From: Chloroflexota bacterium
Lineage (GTDB): Bacteria > Chloroflexota > Limnocylindria > P2-11E
Assembly (NCBI GenBank): GCA_005889445.1
Contig: VBGS01000048.1
Coordinates: forward strand, 1-11,051
Reading direction: 5' to 3'
Length of the DNA stretch: 11,051 nucleotides
Of this stretch, positions 1 through 6,001 are shown piece after piece. Each line of letters starts with the position of its first letter. The first letter of the stretch is position 1. Under the pieces are notes generated by a model. The model did not search any database, had not been told where the DNA came from, and worked only from the letters and a program-made list of their open reading frames with translations. Made by a program: the position numbers and the translations under genes.

Positions 1-360
1 GTCCTGGAGCTCCTCCTCGAGGATCTTGTAGCGCTCCTGCCCGGTCACCTGCTGCTCCTGCCAGTGCGAGAACGGGTGCGTGCCCGCGGAGGCGAGCCGC
101 AGCCCAGCGGGTCGCAGAAGCGCCGCGAGCGTGCCGCGGAGCGTGCCGATCTCCTCACGGGCCTCGCTGATGTCGGCGCAGATCTTCGTGCCCGCCTCGA
201 TCACCGACTGCATCATCTCGAGCTTGATCTGCTCGCCGAGCCGCGGCCGCGCCGCCGCGAGAAGCGTTTCGGAGTGACTCCGCAGCTGGCCCTCGGCGTC
301 GACGATCTGGAATTCCTCCTCGATGCCGATCGTGAGCCGGGGAACGTCTGTCTGTCTCAT
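1..360 (-). CDS. GCS2-family carboxylate-amine ligase (YbdK-like), 3' part outside window
   Basis: The gene is open to the left edge; 120 N-terminal residues are visible. They begin with a short lead and then TIGIEEEFQIVD (residues 10-21), the hallmark N-terminus of glutamate-cysteine ligase family 2, followed by SAGTHPFSHWQEQQVT near residues 96-111 and an ERY motif, as in YbdK-type weak glutamate-cysteine/carboxylate-amine ligases. Family members use ATP to join a carboxylate, often of glutamate, to an amine, releasing ADP and phosphate. The ATG at 360-358 overlaps the stop of the PH-like gene (ATGA, 357-360) and has a GGGAG ribosome-binding site at 368-372, 7 bases upstream, so the start is well supported. 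It is the last visible gene of the ligase operon. The true substrate is unknown; most YbdK-type proteins are not dedicated glutathione enzymes. Confidence 0.9.
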   Translation of the reverse strand, partial: MRQTDVPRLTIGIEEEFQIVDAEGQLRSHSETLLAAARPRLGEQIKLEMMQSVIEAGTKICADISEAREEIGTLRGTLAALLRPAGLRLASAGTHPFSHWQEQQVTGQERYKILEEELQD

Positions 361-881
361 CGCGCGGCTCCCGCTCGCGCCGCACTGATCTGCTGGAAGA
401 CCGCATCCGCATCGGCGAGCCCGCGGAAGGCCGGCGCGGGCGATCCACCGTAGAACCCACCCCATCCCTCATAGAGGTTGCGCTGTGCGAAGTAGATCGT
501 CGGACCGCTGAGCCAGGAGCGCTCGAATTCGAGGTACGGCAGGGTTCTGAGGTCAAGCTCCACGCGTCGGCCGCGGCTCTGGAGCACCACGCGCCGGTCG
601 GTAAGCGTGTACCGGGTCCCCGATGCCTCACGCCACATGCTCCAGAGGCGCGGCCCGAAGAAGAATCCGCCAAAGAAGATGAGCGGGAACAGCCCCGCGA
701 CGACGATCGAGCTTCCGCTTGTCCCGCCTCGCCCAGCGGCGAAGATCGTGGTCACGAAGAAGAAGGCCGCGAACAGCGAGAAGAAGAGTAGGAACATGTC
801 CATCGGACGGAGGAACGCCCGCAGGCCGCTCGGTGTGCCCTGCCAGATCACCTTCTCCCCCGCGGCCAGCACCAGGCTCAC
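357..881 (-). CDS. membrane protein with two transmembrane helices and a bacterial PH-like domain
   Basis: This 174-residue protein opens with an LAAGEKVIWQGTPSG segment typical of bacterial PH-domain (DUF304-like) membrane proteins. Two hydrophobic helices follow (about residues 28-49 and 58-77), then a beta-rich cytosolic stretch with TRYTLTDRRVVLQSRGRR (89-106) and a C-terminal GPTIYFAQRN / PAPAFRGLADAD segment that fits the end of the PH fold, where a helix closes the barrel. The GTG at 881-879 is chosen because it overlaps the upstream stop as GTGA (878-881) and has a GGAGGG site at 888-893, 6 bases away; a longer in-frame ORF to 1151 is only a shadow of the upstream gene. No catalytic residues are visible. 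Its place between the two ATP-grasp genes and the GCS2 ligase gene suggests a membrane anchor or scaffold, which is inference. Confidence 0.85.
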   Translation of the reverse strand: MSLVLAAGEKVIWQGTPSGLRAFLRPMDMFLLFFSLFAAFFFVTTIFAAGRGGTSGSSIVVAGLFPLIFFGGFFFGPRLWSMWREASGTRYTLTDRRVVLQSRGRRVELDLRTLPYLEFERSWLSGPTIYFAQRNLYEGWGGFYGGSPAPAFRGLADADAVFQQISAARAGAAR

Positions 882-2236
882 TCGGCGCCCTCCACCACGT
901 AGGTCGGCACGACGCTCCCGGCGCCGGCGGTGACGTTGAGGAGCGCGCTCGATGAGACCCGTGCGAGCGTTCCGGACACCTTGCCCCAGAACAGGTACGG
1001 ATCGTGGTCGATCGAAAGGTCGAGGAAGTGCATGCGGTCGAGCAGCACGGGGAACGGGTAGCGCGGGACCGCGACCCGCTCCTGTACGACGTACGAGCTG
1101 GCGAGCGCCGCGAGGAGCGACTGCTCCCACTCGTGCTGTTCGATGGTCCACCCGAGCACCACACCCTTGCCGCCGTATTCATCGTTCGGCTTGAGCACCA
1201 GGCGGGCGCGATTGGCCATGACGAAGTCGGCCAGGTCGATCACGCTTCCGGCGTAGGTCGTGTGCCCCTCGCGGACCTTTCTCGTCCACGGAACGTGGCG
1301 AGCGATCGCCGAGCGCTGGTCCGCGGTGTACAGGCGTGCATAGCGATCGTCCGAGAGGAGCGCAAGGCTCATCTTCTTGTGCAGGAGCTTCGCGCGGAAG
1401 CTGTTGACGACCGTGACGGCGCCCTCCATGTACGCGCGCACGAGCGGCCGCGAGACGCCGTCCTTGGCGAGGAGCTCGCTCGTGAGCACGCGGCGATACA
1501 CCAGATCCACGGTCTTGCCGCCTGCTCGCAGCCTGCGGCGTTCGTAGGACAGGTCCTCGGGCGCGCAGATGATCGTGTGGATACCGCGCGATTCGAAGAA
1601 GCGCTCGAACATCTCGAACTCGGTGAGCGTCGGGAGCCCGCGCCAGTCGACGATCGCGATGCGCGGTGACGTGCTGGAGCGGCCGCGGTGCGCGCGGAGC
1701 ATCGCGGTCAGCTGCCGGCCGCGCACGGACACGCTTCGGACCTTGAACCGCTCGCGGAAGCGGCGCATCACCGGCAGCGAGGCGAACACGTGCGCGAGCT
1801 CGTCGTTGTACGCCATCCCGGCGGGCGACTCGGCGTTGTACTCGACGAAGCGGATGATCCCGTCGTCCCCGATGAAGCCGTCGAGCCGTGACGACGGCGA
1901 CGCTGCGGTGAACCCGGGATCGGCGAGCGCGAGCTCCTCCTCCTCGGGATCCAGATCGAGCTCGCGCCGCAGCACCTCGTCGGAGAGAAGCGCGCGCTCG
2001 AGGCGGCCGAGCGCGGCGTAGACCGTTTCGGCCGCGGTGTTGACGGCTCGGTACTGCCAGTCGCTGATGAGATTGGGCCGGAGCGAGACGCACAGCGGGC
2101 GGTCGCCGAACACGAGGCGGCGCTCGCGCTGCCCTTCGGTGAGCATCGCCGCGCTCTCGGCGGCGAGCACCGGGTCCTCGAGGAGCTCGTGATACGCCAC
2201 CAGCGGATCGCGCGTGCGCGATCCGCGCCGCTTCAC
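878..2236 (-). CDS. circularly permuted ATP-grasp family protein (type 2)
   Basis: A 452-residue protein of the circularly permuted ATP-grasp class, related to the glutathionylspermidine-synthase fold. Numbered from the GTG at 2236, visible signatures are FVEYNAESPAG (130-140), IAIVDWRGLPTLTEFE (193-208), VDLVYRRVL (243-251), VVNSFRAKLLHKK (276-288), PWTRKV (316-321), the nucleotide-binding LVLKPNDEYGGKGV (346-359), YVVQERV (382-388) and LNVTAGAGSVVPTYVV (433-448). The family is expected to form an amide bond with ATP via an acyl phosphate; some members may be non-catalytic partners of other ligases. Start choice is uncertain. The GTG at 2236 gives a GTGA overlap with the upstream stop, matching all neighbouring junctions. 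A GTG at 2272 (464 residues) has a GGGAGAGG site 10 bases upstream (2283-2290). The 3' end overlaps the PH-like gene by 4 bases. No Alpha-E domain or transglutaminase, common partners of this family, is in the window. Confidence 0.88.
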   Translation of the reverse strand: MKRRGSRTRDPLVAYHELLEDPVLAAESAAMLTEGQRERRLVFGDRPLCVSLRPNLISDWQYRAVNTAAETVYAALGRLERALLSDEVLRRELDLDPEEEELALADPGFTAASPSSRLDGFIGDDGIIRFVEYNAESPAGMAYNDELAHVFASLPVMRRFRERFKVRSVSVRGRQLTAMLRAHRGRSSTSPRIAIVDWRGLPTLTEFEMFERFFESRGIHTIICAPEDLSYERRRLRAGGKTVDLVYRRVLTSELLAKDGVSRPLVRAYMEGAVTVVNSFRAKLLHKKMSLALLSDDRYARLYTADQRSAIARHVPWTRKVREGHTTYAGSVIDLADFVMANRARLVLKPNDEYGGKGVVLGWTIEQHEWEQSLLAALASSYVVQERVAVPRYPFPVLLDRMHFLDLSIDHDPYLFWGKVSGTLARVSSSALLNVTAGAGSVVPTYVVEGAE

Positions 2237-3198
2237 CTCACGTGCCGCCACCAGCGATGCTCCCCCTGCCACGGCGGCGTCGCCTCTCCCGTGGCATACG
2301 CGATGACGAGCGCGCTCATCTTCTCGAGCACCCAGCCGAAGTTCGCCTCCTTGATCGAGAAGCTGTCGAAGTCCGGCGCCGGGTTCAGGAAGTCGATCGC
2401 GTAGAGCTCCCCGCCGCGGACCGCGAACTCGACGGTGTCCATGTCGTAACCGAGCGCGTCGGTGAGCCGGATCGCGTTGAGGATCGAACGCGTCCGCAGG
2501 TCCCCCTCGACCGGGCGATCGATCACGTACCGCTCGTGGAACGGCGCGGTCGGGTCATAGCGGATGGGCAGGACGTCCTTTCGCCCGACGCAGATGCAGC
2601 GGACATAGTCCTCCCACTTGATGAATTCCTGGAGGATCATCGTCTTCGGCCGGTAGCCGGGCTGGAGCCCGCCGCTCTGGTCGTAGGCCCAGAGGAGCTC
2701 CTCCTTGTTGTCGACGCGGTAGACATCCTTCCATCCGCCGCCTGTGTTGGGCTTCAAGATGGCCGGGAGCCCCGTGTACTCGAGGATGCCATCCCAATCG
2801 AGCGGGTACTGGAGGTTTCGCAGGGACTGGTCCGAGATGTCCGGGATATATGACTTGTTGGGCAGCACGACCGTCTTCGGCACGGCCACCCCGAGCTCGC
2901 GCGCGAGCGTGCATTCGAAGAACTTCTCGTCGGCCTCCCACCAGAACGGGTCGTTGATCACGACGGTGCCTTGGAGCGCGGCGCTCTTGAGGTGCGCGCG
3001 GTAGTAGGGCACCTCGTGGCTGATGCGGTCGACGAGCACCGCGTACCGCTGGCGCTCGAGCTCGCGCGCTCCTCCGAGCGACGCCATCTCGGCACGAACT
3101 CCGCGCGAAGCCCCCCTCTGGTTCACCGCTTCGATGAAGGGCCCAGGGAAGGTGTTCTCGCGGCCGACGAGGAGGCCGACGACCTTCTCTTCTCTCAT
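2233..3198 (-). CDS. RimK-like ATP-grasp ligase
   Basis: This 321-residue protein starts at the ATG overlapping the esterase stop (ATGA, 3195-3198); an ORF extension to 3225 is not needed. Residues 4-16 (EKVVGLLVGRENT) look like the first strand of a pre-ATP-grasp domain. The ATP-grasp core shows GLPAILKPNTGGGWKDVY (143-160, nucleotide lysine K149), the hinge MILQEFIKWEDYVRC (187-201) and metal-ligand segments VEF (256-258) and YAIDFLNPAPDFDS (266-279), where E257, D269 and N272 are candidate magnesium ligands. These are the features of carboxylate-amine/thiol ligases such as RimK and D-Ala-D-Ala ligase, which go through an acyl phosphate. The substrate cannot be read from the sequence. Its neighbours, a second ATP-grasp and a GCS2 ligase, imply successive amide-bond steps in one pathway. 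Confidence 0.9.
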   Translation of the reverse strand: MREEKVVGLLVGRENTFPGPFIEAVNQRGASRGVRAEMASLGGARELERQRYAVLVDRISHEVPYYRAHLKSAALQGTVVINDPFWWEADEKFFECTLARELGVAVPKTVVLPNKSYIPDISDQSLRNLQYPLDWDGILEYTGLPAILKPNTGGGWKDVYRVDNKEELLWAYDQSGGLQPGYRPKTMILQEFIKWEDYVRCICVGRKDVLPIRYDPTAPFHERYVIDRPVEGDLRTRSILNAIRLTDALGYDMDTVEFAVRGGELYAIDFLNPAPDFDSFSIKEANFGWVLEKMSALVIAYATGEATPPWQGEHRWWRHVR

Positions 3199-3902
3199 AT
3201 GTAGGTGTCCACCATCTCTTTCCAATACGGCCAGTCGTGCGCCCAGCCGTCCCAGACGTGCAGCGCCGCGGGCACGCCCTTTTGCTGCAGCACCGCCGCG
3301 AGCCGGCGCGATTCTTCGACGTTCGGATCGTCCCGACCTGTCGCGATCACGATCTCGGTCTCACGAAGCGGCGCGAGGTAACGCTCGTCGTTCAGATTCG
3401 GAAGGAACGCGAGCGGGTTCACGAAGTAGGCGTCTCCATTACGGTCGCCGTCGAGCCAACGCGAGGCGTCGTACGCGCCGGACATCCCCACCGCTTTCCG
3501 CGCGATGCCCGGGCGGCGCGCGGCGAGGGCCAGCGCATGAAACGCGCCGAACGAGGCGCCGGTGAGGATCAGGTAATCGACGGAATTGGCAGCCCGGATC
3601 GCTGGCAGGACCTCGTCGATGAGATAGCGCTCGTATGCGAGATGGCGGCGCGCGCGATCCTGCGCGCTCGCGGCCTTGTTGTAGAAGGATTCGCCGTCGA
3701 CCGAGTCGACGCACCAGAGCTGCAGCCACCCGGCCTCGATCCGCGGCGCCATGTGCGCGACGAGTCCGAAGTCCTCCCACTGATAGAAGCGACCCATCGA
3801 GGTCGGGAACACCAGGACAGGCGTGCCCTTGTCGCCGAAGACGAGGAGCTCCATGTCGCGATCGAGCGCCGGGCTCCACCACTTGCGGTAGTCCCGGTTC
3901 AT
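3195..3902 (-). CDS. alpha/beta hydrolase, putative esterase
   Basis: A 235-residue alpha/beta-hydrolase beginning MNRDYRKWWSPALDRDMELL, a pattern of the small cytosolic 'esterase superfamily' group. After strand 1 (TPVLVFPTSMGRFYQWED, 27-44), the nucleophile elbow is GASFGA (115-120, Ser117). The probable acid is in GRDDPN (189-194) and the catalytic histidine is His222 in WDGWAHDW (217-224), so a complete Ser-Asp-His triad is visible. There is no signal peptide. The ATG at 3902 overlaps the pyrophosphatase stop (ATGA, 3899-3902); the purine-rich stretch upstream is only a weak ribosome-binding site. The 3' end overlaps the ATP-grasp gene by 4 bases. Placement directly before three ligase genes suggests it deacylates, trims or recycles a product or intermediate, which is inference. 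A hydrolase with peptidase or thioesterase activity is equally possible. Confidence 0.88.
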   Translation of the reverse strand: MNRDYRKWWSPALDRDMELLVFGDKGTPVLVFPTSMGRFYQWEDFGLVAHMAPRIEAGWLQLWCVDSVDGESFYNKAASAQDRARRHLAYERYLIDEVLPAIRAANSVDYLILTGASFGAFHALALAARRPGIARKAVGMSGAYDASRWLDGDRNGDAYFVNPLAFLPNLNDERYLAPLRETEIVIATGRDDPNVEESRRLAAVLQQKGVPAALHVWDGWAHDWPYWKEMVDTYI

Positions 3903-4408
3903 TCCGCTTCTTTTTCGGCTCGCTCGCGCGCCTTCGCGATCAGCCTCCGAGCCACGCTCGCGCCGTGCCAGCCGCTGATCTTCGGAGGTCTCTTGTCCTC
4001 GAGCTCCTTGTATGTCGCGAAGAAGTTCTCGATCTCGCGGAGCCAATGCGGCGACAGATCCTTCAGGTCGCGGACTTCGGCGAAGCGCGGGTCGCCCGCC
4101 GGTACGGCCAGGATCTTCTCGTCATCGCCCTTCTCATCGCGCATGCCGAGCGTGCCGATCGGCCTGGCCGGAAGGATGCAGCCGGGGAACGTTGGCTCCT
4201 CGACAACAACGAGCGCATCGAGAGGATCGCCGTCGCCACCAAGCGTGTCGACGATGAAACCGTAGTCGGCCGGGTAGTGGACCGACGAGAAGAGCACCCG
4301 GTCGAGACGCAGGCGTCCGGTCTTCTTGTCCAGCTCGTACTTCTGCCGAGAGCCGCGCGGGATCTCGACGAGAACATCAACGATCTCCTGCTGTCGCCGG
4401 GTCGCCAC
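3899..4408 (-). CDS. ppa: inorganic pyrophosphatase (family I)
   Basis: A soluble family I pyrophosphatase that hydrolyses diphosphate to two phosphates. It shows the family's order of motifs: IVDVLVEIPRGSRQKYELD near the N-terminus (lysine, glutamate and arginine of the active site), HYPADYGFI, the metal-binding signature DGDPLDALVV, MRDEKGDDEK, and the C-terminal LKDLSPHWLREIENFF. All acidic metal ligands I can identify are present. Start: the GTG at 4408 gives 169 residues and has an AGGGGGG site at 4413-4419; an ATG at 4423 gives 174 residues but lacks a recognisable site. Either start lies inside the 3' end of rsmI (overlap of 32 or 47 bases), so the two are co-transcribed. The 3' end overlaps the esterase by 4 bases. 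It is probably a housekeeping enzyme that shares a transcript with the ligase genes. Confidence 0.95.
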   Translation of the reverse strand: MATRRQQEIVDVLVEIPRGSRQKYELDKKTGRLRLDRVLFSSVHYPADYGFIVDTLGGDGDPLDALVVVEEPTFPGCILPARPIGTLGMRDEKGDDEKILAVPAGDPRFAEVRDLKDLSPHWLREIENFFATYKELEDKRPPKISGWHGASVARRLIAKARERAEKEAE

Positions 4409-5096
4409 GGCGCCCCCCTGCATCGTTCGCTGGTGCGATCACGACGGTGATCTCGCCCTTTGGGCGATCGGAAGCATAGTGTTCCGCGAGTTCCGTCGCC
4501 GATCCGCGAGCGATCTCTTCGTGCATCTTGGTCAGCTCTCGCGCGACCGCGACGCGCGCGTTCGGAGCGACGGCGGCCAGATCCGCGAGAAGATCTCCGA
4601 CGCGATACGGGCTCTCGTAGAGCACGATCGTGCGGCCCTCGCCGAGCAGCCGTTCGAGCTCGCGGCGTCGCGCGCCGCTCTTCTTCTCGGGAAAACCGAT
4701 GAACGTGAACTCGCGCGTCGGCAGACCCGATGCGACAAGAGCCGCGATCGCCGCGGCCGGACCGGGTATGGGGACGACCTCGTGCCCGGCCGCGATCGCC
4801 GCGGCGACGAGCTGCTCGCCCGGATCCGAGAGGGCCGGCGTCCCCGCATCGGTCACGAGCGCCACGTCCCAGCCACGATCCATCTGGCCGATGAGCTCCG
4901 CGGATTTGCGACGGTGGTTGAACTCCGTGTAGCTCGTGAGGTGTTTCGCGACGATGGAGTGCCGGCGGAGCAGCAGCTGCGTGTGACGCGTGTCCTCGCA
5001 CGCGACCATGTGGACCTCCTGCAGGATGCGCAGGGCGCGCTGCGACACGTCCTCCAGGTTCCCGATCGGCGTCGCCACGAGATAGAGCTTTCCCAT
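4377..5096 (-). CDS. rsmI: 16S rRNA (cytidine-1402 2'-O)-methyltransferase RsmI
   Basis: RsmI uses S-adenosylmethionine to 2'-O-methylate C1402 in the decoding centre of 16S rRNA. The 239-residue protein has the tetrapyrrole-methylase fold with highly conserved RsmI motifs: LYLVATPIGNLEDVSQRAL (4-22), CEDTRHTQLLL (33-43), ALVTDAGTPALSDPG (79-93), VVPIPGPAAAIAALVASGLP (107-126), VLYESPYR (158-165), VARELTKMHEEI (184-195) and PKGEITVVI (212-220). It ends soon after this last motif, about 45-50 residues short of the E. coli protein, so the small C-terminal helical domain of longer RsmI proteins is missing. The ATG at 5096 is the standard start for the family. Only 3 bases separate it from the upstream NIPSNAP gene, and its end overlaps the pyrophosphatase gene. 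Confidence 0.95.
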   Translation of the reverse strand: MGKLYLVATPIGNLEDVSQRALRILQEVHMVACEDTRHTQLLLRRHSIVAKHLTSYTEFNHRRKSAELIGQMDRGWDVALVTDAGTPALSDPGEQLVAAAIAAGHEVVPIPGPAAAIAALVASGLPTREFTFIGFPEKKSGARRRELERLLGEGRTIVLYESPYRVGDLLADLAAVAPNARVAVARELTKMHEEIARGSATELAEHYASDRPKGEITVVIAPANDAGGRRGDPATAGDR

Positions 5097-5099
5097 CCG

Positions 5100-5435
5100 C
5101 TACCCGGTGACGAGCGCCGGCGAGTAACTGGTGGCGACGATGACCCGGTCCTCGATCTCGCCGACGAGATCGCCATGTTCCGCGTTCGTGACGCGTTTGA
5201 TCTCCTTCCACTCGGAGTCCGCGAGGAAGTCGCGCCAGGCGCGCTCCTTGGTCGCCAGGTCGGGCCACTCGAGGAGATAGACGAACTCGGTCCGCTCCGG
5301 TCGCTTCGCCTCCCAGGTGGCAAGGAAGCGGAAGCCATGGCCACGCATCAGCCGCATCGCGTGATCGCGAAAGCGGTCGTGAAAGGCGGCCTTGTTGCGT
5401 TCGAAGATCTCGTATATCCGGAGCTGCTGGATCAT
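5100..5435 (-). CDS. NIPSNAP family protein
   Basis: A 111-residue protein of the NIPSNAP/dimeric alpha-beta barrel group. The pattern MIQQLRIYEIFERNKAAFHD, then a helix, HGFRFLATWEAK, FVYLLEWPDLATKERAWRDF and a final SYSPAL matches the family order (strand, helix, two strands with FVYLLEW, helix, terminal strand). Members are small cytosolic dimers of mostly unknown function, sometimes linked to vesicle or mitochondrial proteins in eukaryotes and to small-molecule metabolism in bacteria. The ATG at 5435 is fixed by a GGGAGG site at 5442-5447, 6 bases upstream; a longer in-frame extension covers the divergent gene and is a shadow. It is the first gene of the minus-strand train and is 3 bases from rsmI. 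No catalytic residue can be assigned. Confidence 0.88.
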   Translation of the reverse strand: MIQQLRIYEIFERNKAAFHDRFRDHAMRLMRGHGFRFLATWEAKRPERTEFVYLLEWPDLATKERAWRDFLADSEWKEIKRVTNAEHGDLVGEIEDRVIVATSYSPALVTG

Positions 5436-5486
5436 GGGCGACCTCCCGGCCATCGTTGTCGGGTCGAATCTTGCAGGAGAGCCGGC
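5436..5486. promoter_or_regulatory. 51-base divergent intergenic region with two ribosome-binding sites
   Basis: This gap separates the divergent NIPSNAP and DUF1440 genes. It holds a GGGAGG site for NIPSNAP (minus strand, 5442-5447) and an AGGAGA site for the DUF1440 gene (plus strand, 5475-5480), each 6 bases from its start codon. Promoters for both directions must lie here or inside the facing coding ends. No convincing -35/-10 pair with normal spacing is visible. A TTGTTG-15-TATATC match at 5392-5418 on the plus strand is the best candidate for DUF1440 but is weak. Confidence 0.5.
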
Positions 5487-5978
5487 GTGGCCATCGTCAA
5501 GGGCGCGGTCGCCGGCGCGATTGCGGGGCTGGCTGGGGCGCTCGCGATGGAGCAGTTCCAAGCGTGGTGGAGCGCGACCGAGAAGCGGCTCGCGCCGGCG
5601 CAGCGGGCCGGCGCCGCGAAAGATGAGCCCGCGACGGTCCAGGCCGCGGAGCGGATCAGCGAAACGGTCCTCCACCAGGAGCTGCCCGAGAAGGCGAAGC
5701 CGGTCGCCGGCGAGGTCGTCCATTACGGCATGGGCGCGCTCTCGGGCGCGATCTACGGAGTGGCGGCCGAGGTCGTTCCGCCGGTGCGCACGGGAAACGG
5801 TCTTGCGTTCGGAGCGGCCCTCTGGTGGATCGCCGACAACACCGCGGTTCCCGACCTCGGACTGGGAACGCCCCCGGACAAAACGCCGCCGTCGACGCAT
5901 GCGTACGCGCTCGCGTCCCATCTTGTGTATGGGGCCGTCACCGAAACGGTCCGCAGGCTGGTGCGGATCGCGCTGTAG
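5487..5978 (+). CDS. DUF1440 (YagU-like) membrane protein
   Basis: A 163-residue protein resembling DUF1440/YagU inner-membrane proteins. The N-terminal AIVKGAVAGAIAGLAGALA (2-20) is a first membrane helix. It is followed by a charged middle region (about 25-75), then HYGMGALSGAIYGVAAEVVP (79-98), NGLAFGAALWWIADNTAVPD (104-123), the GLGTPPDKTPPS loop, and a last helix starting HLVYGAVTETVRR (145-157). The conserved glycine-rich helices and the HLVYG ending are typical of the family. The GTG at 5487 is chosen because AGGAGA lies 6 bases upstream; the much longer open frame upstream is the antisense of rsmI/NIPSNAP and is not a gene. The function in bacteria is unclear; YagU has been linked to acid tolerance. 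It leads a two-gene plus-strand unit with the HIT gene 23 bases on. Confidence 0.82.
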   Translation: MAIVKGAVAGAIAGLAGALAMEQFQAWWSATEKRLAPAQRAGAAKDEPATVQAAERISETVLHQELPEKAKPVAGEVVHYGMGALSGAIYGVAAEVVPPVRTGNGLAFGAALWWIADNTAVPDLGLGTPPDKTPPSTHAYALASHLVYGAVTETVRRLVRIAL

Positions 5979-6001
5979 GCGATCCGGGTACGATCCCAGC
6001 C

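Noticed and set aside
1004..1669. Plus-strand open frame of 221 residues antisense to the permuted ATP-grasp gene
   Set aside because: No domain pattern, and codon use reflects the reverse complement of a clearly conserved gene.
3237..4265. Plus-strand open frame of 342 residues
   Set aside because: It is antisense to the esterase and pyrophosphatase genes, whose motifs are unmistakable on the minus strand.
5392..5418. TTGTTG-15-TATATC on the plus strand as a DUF1440 promoter
   Set aside because: Spacing is short and the match sits in NIPSNAP coding sequence (TAT codon of RIYEIF); kept only as a weak candidate.
4326..5486. Long plus-strand open frame antisense to rsmI and NIPSNAP, continuous with DUF1440
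   Set aside because: Rich in R, D and E with no domain pattern; it mirrors the minus-strand genes, and the DUF1440 start at 5487 has its own ribosome-binding site.
5495..5517. TTGACG on the minus strand (5495-5500) as a -35 box for the minus-strand train
   Set aside because: The nearest -10-like CAAGAT is 21 bases away, too far for normal spacing, and the motif lies in DUF1440 coding sequence.
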